Under the pieces are notes generated by a model that worked only from the letters and a program-made list of their open reading frames with translations, did no database searches and was not told the origin of the DNA. This document shows, piece after piece, positions 58,724 to 64,000 of a stretch of DNA of 64,000 nt. The DNA is taken from positions 62,001 to 126,000 of the forward strand of contig CAAFUF010000024.1 in assembly GCA_900766135.1 (NCBI GenBank), written 5' to 3'. The stretch comes from Paenibacillaceae bacterium (lineage in GTDB: Bacteria; Bacillota; Bacilli; Paenibacillales; Paenibacillaceae). The translations under genes were made by a program, and so were the position numbers. Positions within the stretch are counted from its first letter, which is position 1, and each line of letters starts with the position of its first letter.

Positions 58724-59671
58724 ATGAATCAAAAATGGATCAAACGCGGAGCGGTGTTCGGGATCGGAGCTGCCCTGCTGCTCGGCAGCGGATTGTCCGC
58801 CATGGCGGGAACGTCCGGGTACGAAACGTACAAATCCGCGATCAAACAGACGTATGCTGCAACCAGCTTAACGAACCAAGGCAGCCTCGTCGTGACCGAC
58901 AACGGCAAGACGATTGTGAGCGCCAAACTGAAGATCAAGCTGAACAAAGAGCAGGAGACCTTGAGCGCAAACATCGAGGTGACCGGGGCTTCGGGAACCC
59001 AGACGTTCCAAGCGTATAAACAAGACGGGAAAATGGTGTTCGTCGTCGGCGACGATTCCGACACTTACCGTGTCCTGCCGCTTGAGGAAGATGAGCAGCG
59101 GTTCGGGGACGGGGATTTTAATCCGCCGCAGCATGCGGAGCAACTGATGGAGGCCTTGATGGGCAATATCAAAGATTTGGCCACCGTGCAGGAGCTGCCT
59201 TCCGGCGACAAACAAACCACGCTGCATTTGAGCGGCAGCCAAATTCCGGCGATCGTGCAGGCGGCAGGCTCCCTAGCGGCAGGACATATGGCCGCAGCCG
59301 ACAAGATGATGGAGGAAGGCGGCCGGGACGCACATAGGGGACACGGCATGATGACCGGGGCATCCTCCAACGCGATGATGTCGATGCATCCTTCCTTGAT
59401 GGACTTCGATCTCCCGGCCTTAACGAAGGACGTGAAAGTCGAGGATATCCGTTTTGACGCGGACATTAACAAGGATCAATTTGTGGAGCATCAACAAGGG
59501 CAAGTGATCGTCAGCGGAACGGACGAAGCAGGGCAAGCGCACAAGGTTATCATCACAGCCAGCTTTGATCTGTCCGGCTTTGGCCAAACGACCCCGGATA
59601 CCGTGGATTTGACCGGGAAGCGGGTCGAAACGATCGAACGCCGGGAATCTATGCCGCATTGGCATCGTTAA
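58724..59671 (+). CDS. Secreted Met/His-rich protein of unknown function
   Basis: The 315-residue protein has a signal peptide likely cut after LSAMA (residue 28). The body is hydrophilic, with two repeats of beta-strand-like pattern (SLVVTDNGKTIVSAKLKIKL and KVEDIRFDADINKDQFVEH). A segment near residues 188-225 (GHMAAADKMM, DAHRGHGMMTG, NAMMSMHPSLM) is rich in Met and His, and the C-terminus is MPHWHR, which suggests copper- or silver-like metal binding. I do not recognise a family. AAGGAAG precedes the ATG. It is followed by ABC exporter genes and a two-component system, and I infer that these five genes act together. Confidence 0.75.
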   Translation: MNQKWIKRGAVFGIGAALLLGSGLSAMAGTSGYETYKSAIKQTYAATSLTNQGSLVVTDNGKTIVSAKLKIKLNKEQETLSANIEVTGASGTQTFQAYKQDGKMVFVVGDDSDTYRVLPLEEDEQRFGDGDFNPPQHAEQLMEALMGNIKDLATVQELPSGDKQTTLHLSGSQIPAIVQAAGSLAAGHMAAADKMMEEGGRDAHRGHGMMTGASSNAMMSMHPSLMDFDLPALTKDVKVEDIRFDADINKDQFVEHQQGQVIVSGTDEAGQAHKVIITASFDLSGFGQTTPDTVDLTGKRVETIERRESMPHWHR

Positions 59672-59745
59672 TAGGGATATAGCCGGATGCCGGGCCAGAC
59701 GGCCCGGCATTGTTATATAGAACTTACCGAGAGGAGTTGAAGCAT

Positions 59746-60504
59746 GTGGATACGCTTTTGGAAGCGCAAGGGGTAAGTAAACGGTTCGGCAACGGGCGCG
59801 GGATCGGTAAGGTCAGCTTGAACGTCAAAGCCGGGGACATCGTGGGTCTGTTCGGGCAGAACGGAGCCGGCAAAACGACCCTGCTCAAAGCGGTTACCGG
59901 ACTGTGCCGGCCCGACGAAGGCTCGATCCGGCTATTTGGCTTCGACCTGAATACGCATTACGAGCAGGCGATGACTCGCGTAGGCTGCGTGATCGAGGCG
60001 GCCGACGCGTACGAATATATGACGGGCAGGCAGAATCTTCGTCAAGCGGCCCGCTACTATCCGGGTCTGCCGGCTACACGGATCGACGACGTGCTGGAGA
60101 TGACGGGTTTGGCACCTTATCAGCATGAGCGGGCGAAGCATTATTCTTTGGGGATGAAGCAGCGCTTGGCACTGGCGGCGGCTTTGCTGCCGGAACCGAA
60201 GCTCGTGATTCTCGACGAACCAACGAACGGGCTGGATATTGAAGGAATGGTGGAGCTTCGCCAAACGATCGCCCGGCTGGCACGCGAAGAGGGGATTGCT
60301 TTCCTGATCTCCAGCCATATGTTAAGCCATCTCGAACCGATCGTGACGACCGTCGGGATCCTTCACGGCGGAGAATTAATCCGTTTCGGCCGCCGTTTTG
60401 AGATCGTGCCGCCGGACGTTACGCTGGAGGATTATTATTTGGACGCAATTCAATCTGCGAAAGGAGCGGAGGTACATGAACGCACTGCTGGCAAGCTGGC
60501 GTAA
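59746..60504 (+). CDS. ABC transporter ATP-binding protein (exporter type)
   Basis: The 252-residue ATPase has Walker A FGQNGAGKTTLL, the signature YSLGMKQRLALA and Walker B LVILDEPTNGLDIEG, the pattern of BcrA/NatA-type ATPases of ABC-2 exporters. GTG 59746 is nine bases after AGGAG; an in-frame start at 59710 lacks a ribosome site. It overlaps the permease gene by 29 bases, so the two surely form one transporter. The substrate may be linked to the preceding secreted protein or to a membrane-damaging compound sensed by the kinase downstream. Confidence 0.88.
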   Translation: MDTLLEAQGVSKRFGNGRGIGKVSLNVKAGDIVGLFGQNGAGKTTLLKAVTGLCRPDEGSIRLFGFDLNTHYEQAMTRVGCVIEAADAYEYMTGRQNLRQAARYYPGLPATRIDDVLEMTGLAPYQHERAKHYSLGMKQRLALAAALLPEPKLVILDEPTNGLDIEGMVELRQTIARLAREEGIAFLISSHMLSHLEPIVTTVGILHGGELIRFGRRFEIVPPDVTLEDYYLDAIQSAKGAEVHERTAGKLA

Positions 60505-61225
60505 CGAAGTGGAGAAGCTGTGGCTGCGAAAAAGAACCAAAGCGGTACTCGCGTTGGCCGTCCTTGTCCCGGTAATTTTAACGCTGGGCATCGGTCTCCT
60601 TGGCCGCGCCTTAGGGCTGACCGCCGCGCTGGGCGGGCAGGTATCCGTATTAACGCTCAATCTGTTCACCGGCTTCTTGCTGCCGCTCTATCTGTTTATG
60701 TCGGCTGCCGATTTGTTTCCCGGCGAAACCGCCGCACGTACGATGAAGCTCACGCTGGTGCGTCCGGTGAGCCGTGCCAAGCTGTTCGCCGCCAAGGCGC
60801 TGGCGCTCGGCTCGGCCGCTGCGGCAATCTTGGCCGCAGCCGGGATCGCTTCCGCGGTATGCGGTTTACTGTCGTTCTCCGTATCGTCAGTGAGCGAATG
60901 GACGGACAGCCTGATCGCCTACACGGTGTCGATCGTGCCGATGGCCGCGCTTAGCCTGATCGCCGTATGGATTGCGATGTTTTTCGCGAACAGCGCCGCA
61001 GCCCTGGGCTCCATGATTCTGGTTTACGCCGCTGCGAAGCTGCTGCCGGTTTTGTTCCCGGCCCTTGCGGTCTGGTCTCCGTTCGCCTATACGGATTGGC
61101 ATGCCCTGTGGGTTGGAAACGGGGCCGGAGGCGGCAAACTGCTGCAATCGTTTTTCATTTTGCTCGCTTATAGTATGATGGCTTATGTAAGCAGCGTCAC
61201 CCGCTTTGAACGCAAGTCATTTTGA
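60476..61225 (+). CDS. ABC-2 type permease
   Basis: The 249-residue protein has six membrane segments in the ABC-2 (BcrB/NatB-like) pattern, with a cytoplasmic NEVEKLWLRKRTKAVL start, an MSAADLFPGETAARTMKLTLVRPVSRAKLF loop after helix 2 that is typical for these permeases, and Ala/Leu-rich helices later. It partners the ATPase encoded just upstream. GGAGCGGAGG lies before the ATG at 60476; the frame is open further upstream inside the ATPase gene. It lies 24 bases before the kinase gene. Confidence 0.85.
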   Translation: MNALLASWRNEVEKLWLRKRTKAVLALAVLVPVILTLGIGLLGRALGLTAALGGQVSVLTLNLFTGFLLPLYLFMSAADLFPGETAARTMKLTLVRPVSRAKLFAAKALALGSAAAAILAAAGIASAVCGLLSFSVSSVSEWTDSLIAYTVSIVPMAALSLIAVWIAMFFANSAAALGSMILVYAAAKLLPVLFPALAVWSPFAYTDWHALWVGNGAGGGKLLQSFFILLAYSMMAYVSSVTRFERKSF

Positions 61226-61249
61226 TTCCCTCGAAAGGAACGGCCGCTG

Positions 61250-62779
61250 ATGACGATCCGGTTAAGACTGATTTTATCCTATATTGCGATGGTGTTGATC
61301 CCGATTTTTTTAACGTTCCTCACCGCCATGGTGCTGACGCGCGTTTTCTTTGGCACCGGAGAGGCCGCCGTGAACGGTTCCAACGGTTTTCAGTTTCACG
61401 GGCACGCGTTGTCGGAATTTTGGGAGAAAATCAACGAGCGCGAACAATTGATGAACGGCGTCAAGTTCGTCGCCGAACAGGATCCGGAGCTTTTCGCCGA
61501 CCCGAAGTTTCTGGCTGAGACGGGGGAAAAGCTTCAGGGACTTCAAGCCGGTCTCGTGGTCGTGCGAAACGGTCAGGTGGCATTCGCTTCCGCCGATGTG
61601 GAGCAAGAAGGCTTGGAAGCGGAATTAGCCCGGATCGATGCGGATCAGGAAGGACATTCGGGATGGATGATGGGCCGGGGGCCCGAAGTTGGCGGCCGCT
61701 ATACGGCAGAGCGCGTAGATTTTGCCTTTGGCGACCAAAGCGCAGGAACCCTGTACCTCTTATCCGATTTAAATCCGCTTCTGGGCAAAATGTCGCGGTT
61801 TATGCCGCTGATGTTTTTTTCGCTGCTGATCATCATCGCGCTCACCAATCTTCTGCTGACGTTCTTCGTGTCCCGCAGCATCCTTCGCCCTCTATACACG
61901 CTCAAACGTGCGGCGGAACGCATCAAGGAAGGCGAGCTGGACCGTCCGCTCCTCATGCAGCGCAAGGATGAATTCGGCGAAGTGGGGGAGGCTTTCGAGG
62001 AAATGCGCGAACGGTTGAAGCACTCGATCCATTTGCAGCTCCAGTACGAGGAGAACCGGAAGGAGATGCTGTCCAATATTTCGCATGATCTGAAAACGCC
62101 GATCACCGGGATCATAGCTTGCGTCGAGGGGCTGCGCGACCGCGTGGCCGATACGGAAGAGAAACGCGATAAATATATCCGCATGATCGGACAAAAAGCG
62201 GACGACATGGACCGGATGATCGAGGAGCTGTTTCTGTTCTCCAAGCTGGATTTGAAGCGCCTGCCTTTTGATTTTGAGCCGGTGGATGTATACGCCTTTC
62301 TGCAGGGGTGCAGCGAAGAATTGAAGGCGGATCCCCGTTTCGCACAGGTGCAGATCGAATTTAGCGCCGCGGTGGAGTCGCCGCTGTACGTCGCCGCCGA
62401 CCGGGATAAACTCAAGCGGGTGCTGATGAATATTGCCGAAAACAGTTTGCATTATATGAATAAGCCGGACAAACGCATGACCCTGGAGCTCGAAGCCAAC
62501 CCTCGCGAGGCTATCGTCCGCATCCGGGACAACGGAGCCGGCATTGACGAAGCGGCGTTGCCAAAGGTGTTCGAGCGGTTCTACCGCGCCGAAGCTTCAC
62601 GGAGCAGCCAGAGCGGCCGCAGCGGCAGCGGATTGGGCTTGGCCATCGTTCGGCAAATCATCGAAGCGCATGGCGGCATCGTGCGGGCGGACAGCCGGGC
62701 CGGCGTGGGGACGGCGATTTCTTTCACGCTGCCAAGGCAGGCGCAAGCACATCCAAGGACGGACGGTGAAGCGAAATGA
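61250..62779 (+). CDS. Sensor histidine kinase
   Basis: The 509-residue kinase has two membrane segments (about 7-30 and 185-207) around an extracytoplasmic sensor of about 150 residues, a HAMP domain (208-262), the phosphoacceptor H279 in NISHDLKTPITG, and a HATPase domain with NIAENSLHYM (N box), RDNGAGIDEAAL (G1), FERFYRAEASR (F box) and SGLGLAIVRQI (G2). The sensor has no recognised fold. The kinase overlaps the regulator gene by four bases as ATGA. It probably monitors the cell surface and controls the transporter genes upstream. Confidence 0.93.
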   Translation: MTIRLRLILSYIAMVLIPIFLTFLTAMVLTRVFFGTGEAAVNGSNGFQFHGHALSEFWEKINEREQLMNGVKFVAEQDPELFADPKFLAETGEKLQGLQAGLVVVRNGQVAFASADVEQEGLEAELARIDADQEGHSGWMMGRGPEVGGRYTAERVDFAFGDQSAGTLYLLSDLNPLLGKMSRFMPLMFFSLLIIIALTNLLLTFFVSRSILRPLYTLKRAAERIKEGELDRPLLMQRKDEFGEVGEAFEEMRERLKHSIHLQLQYEENRKEMLSNISHDLKTPITGIIACVEGLRDRVADTEEKRDKYIRMIGQKADDMDRMIEELFLFSKLDLKRLPFDFEPVDVYAFLQGCSEELKADPRFAQVQIEFSAAVESPLYVAADRDKLKRVLMNIAENSLHYMNKPDKRMTLELEANPREAIVRIRDNGAGIDEAALPKVFERFYRAEASRSSQSGRSGSGLGLAIVRQIIEAHGGIVRADSRAGVGTAISFTLPRQAQAHPRTDGEAK

Positions 62780-63468
62780 AACGAATCTTGATTATTGAGG
62801 ACGATCCCGTCATCGCGGAGGTGGAGCGGGATTATTTGCAGGCGAGCGGGTATGCGGCGGATCTCGCCGCGGACGGGGATGAAGGGCTGCGGCTGGCGCT
62901 TTCGGAGCCGTATGACCTGATCGTGCTCGACCTGATGCTGCCGGGCGCGGACGGCTACGAAATCTGCAAGCGAGTGCGCGAGGCCAAGGACATTCCGATC
63001 TTGATGGTCTCGGCGAAAAAGGAAGATATCGATAAAATCCGCGGACTGGGCTTAGGCGCAGACGATTACGTGAGCAAACCGTTCAGCGTGGGTGAGCTGA
63101 TGGCCCGGATCAAAGCGCATTTGGCCCGATATGAACGGCTGACGAGCCATTCCCGCCCGGCTGACAAAGACGAGCTGCGCATTCGCGGCTTGCATATCGA
63201 TAAAATGTCGCGCAAGGTGTCGGTCAACGGCACGGAGCTGGCGCTGACGGGAAAAGAATACGATTTGCTGCTGTATTTGGCGATGCATCCGAACCGGGTA
63301 TTTTCAAAGGATGATTTGTTCGAGAAGATATGGGGGATGGATTCGCTGGGCGATCTGGCTTCGGTCACCGTCTACATCAGCAAGCTGAGGGAGAAAATCG
63401 AGCGGGATCCGTCGCAGCCGCAGTATATTGAGACGATCTGGGGCGTCGGTTACCGCTTTAATCTATAG
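62776..63468 (+). CDS. OmpR-family response regulator
   Basis: The 230-residue protein has a receiver domain (1-118; acidic E8, D9, D10 and phosphoacceptor D52 in VLDLMLPG, with K-type switch residue in SKPFS) and a C-terminal winged helix (about 130-230; LALTGKEYDLLLYLAMHPNRVFSKDDL and VYISKLREKIERDPSQPQYIETIWGVGYRF). It is the cognate regulator of the preceding kinase. The likely targets are its own operon, perhaps through the direct repeats at 58639-58668, and the ABC gene downstream. Confidence 0.93.
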   Translation: MKRILIIEDDPVIAEVERDYLQASGYAADLAADGDEGLRLALSEPYDLIVLDLMLPGADGYEICKRVREAKDIPILMVSAKKEDIDKIRGLGLGADDYVSKPFSVGELMARIKAHLARYERLTSHSRPADKDELRIRGLHIDKMSRKVSVNGTELALTGKEYDLLLYLAMHPNRVFSKDDLFEKIWGMDSLGDLASVTVYISKLREKIERDPSQPQYIETIWGVGYRFNL

Positions 63469-63475
63469 TTGAGGG

Positions 63476-63505
63476 GTGACTGGGGAGCATTTCCTCAGTC
63501 ACTTT
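63476..63505 (+). terminator. Possible terminator of the two-component operon
   Basis: GTGACTGGGGA pairs with TTCCTCAGTCAC with one G-U pair. Only three T follow, so termination may be partial. Confidence 0.45.
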
Positions 63506-63596
63506 GCACGTATTATCCCTTTTAATAAGGGTGCAATCACAAATGCCTGGCGTTGCATTGGGCGTCGTTATGCTCTCGGATCCAAAGGGATAATGT
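63504..63596 (+). other. Structured intergenic stretch before the last ABC gene
   Basis: Three nested inverted repeats occur: TTGCAC (63504) with GTGCAA (63531), CCCTT with AAGGG inside it, AATGC (63542) with GCATT (63555), and a longer pair ATTATCCCTTT (63512) with AAAGGGATAAT (63584). No gene is present. It could be a structured leader or an operator; a TATAAT at 63633 without a good -35 lies further downstream. Confidence 0.35.
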
Positions 63597-63678
63597 TATA
63601 AAGAGGGTATGGTGCTTTGATGGAAGTTACTATATAATTTTTAGCGGACTATAAATTGATTCAAAGCGAGGGATACCC

Positions 63679-64000
63679 ATGGCTGCCATTGAAGTGCGCG
63701 ATTTGCGCAAGACATTTAAGGTGCAAAAAAACCGCGAAGGCCTCAAAGGGGCCTTTCTTGATTTATTCAAGCGGGAATACAATGAAGTGGCCGCCGTGAA
63801 AGATATTTCGTTTCAGATTCCGGAGGGGGAGATTTGCGGATATATCGGGGAGAACGGGGCCGGCAAATCGACGACGATCAAAATGCTCACCGGCATCCTG
63901 GTGCCGACGTCGGGCCACTTGAAGGTCGGCGGCTTCGTGCCGTACGCCGAGCGCGAGAAATTCGTGCAGCATATCGGCGTCGTCTTTGGCCAGCGCAGCC
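63679..64000 (+). CDS. ABC transporter ATP-binding protein (5' part)
   Basis: The frame starts at the ATG at 63679 and runs off the window after 107 residues. KTFKVQKNREGLKGAFLDLFKREYNEVAAVKDISF and Walker A GENGAGKSTTIKML, then the Q-loop IGVVFGQRS, match the ATPases of three-gene ABC-2 exporters that go with two DUF990/ABC2_membrane_6 permeases. The two permease genes would be expected just outside the window. GCGAGGGA precedes the ATG. The preceding 200 bases separate it from the two-component operon. Confidence 0.85.
   Translation, partial: MAAIEVRDLRKTFKVQKNREGLKGAFLDLFKREYNEVAAVKDISFQIPEGEICGYIGENGAGKSTTIKMLTGILVPTSGHLKVGGFVPYAEREKFVQHIGVVFGQRS

Overview
The window looks like chromosome of a spore-forming member of the Bacillales, most likely Paenibacillaceae. 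The reasons are a GC-rich base composition for this order, strong AGGAGG-type ribosome binding sites with many TTG and GTG starts, a gerA-type germination operon, a YheC/D-type spore coat ATP-grasp protein, a FosB enzyme (bacillithiol-dependent), guanidine-I and fluoride riboswitches, and a gene order for bacillibactin-type iron uptake that matches Bacillus. I see no rRNA, tRNA, phage, insertion sequence or CRISPR array. The sequence reads as ordinary core and accessory chromosome.

Layout, left half. Positions 1-881 hold the end of a TIM-barrel gene and a YfcE-like phosphodiesterase. Positions 1172-4007 are a TrpX-type ABC importer. Positions 4082-10531 carry small metabolic and redox genes: a thioredoxin-reductase-like flavoprotein, ABM, DinB, GNAT, VTT and MFS proteins, a UPF0173 hydrolase and a DsbA-like protein. 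At 10797 there is a primary-type sigma factor lacking region 1.1. Then come a trypsin-like protease, two crcB genes behind a fluoride riboswitch (13712-13779), and a divergent pair of DUF4183 genes, one with a collagen-like Gly-X-Y domain. After them are fosB, a radical SAM/SPASM protein, an intergenic repeat cluster (17021-17207), mqnB-mqnD of the futalosine route to menaquinone, namA, and a guanidine-I riboswitch driving a ykkC-ykkD pair. A nitroreductase and an SgrR-like regulator follow.

Middle. Positions 23890-36480 form a nearly complete fatty-acid beta-oxidation regulon: etfB-etfA and fadR on the minus strand, and fadF-fadN-fadA-fadE-lcfA-thioesterase on the plus strand. The intergenic region holds a near-consensus FadR operator, a second degenerate FadR-like site and a CcpA cre box, so I infer induction by long-chain acyl-CoA and repression by glucose. 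A FadH-type dienoyl-CoA reductase lies apart at 44472. Two probable spore-surface genes (GT4 and YheC/D), a MarR-MFS efflux pair with an operator overlapping its promoter, and the gerA-gerC-gerB operon fill 36565-44469.

Right. A secreted GH8 chitosanase/glucanase with a discoidin domain, a large SWIM-SNF2 ATPase, a FHA-winged-helix regulator and a membrane-anchored glycerophosphodiesterase lie at 45876-52837. Positions 52899-58575 match the Bacillus order btr-feuA-feuB-feuC-besA, with Fur boxes lying inside the promoter spacers of both btr and feuA. Positions 58724-63468 hold a secreted Met/His-rich protein, an ABC exporter and an OmpR-type two-component system, preceded by direct repeats that may be the response-regulator site. 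The window ends inside another ABC ATPase gene.
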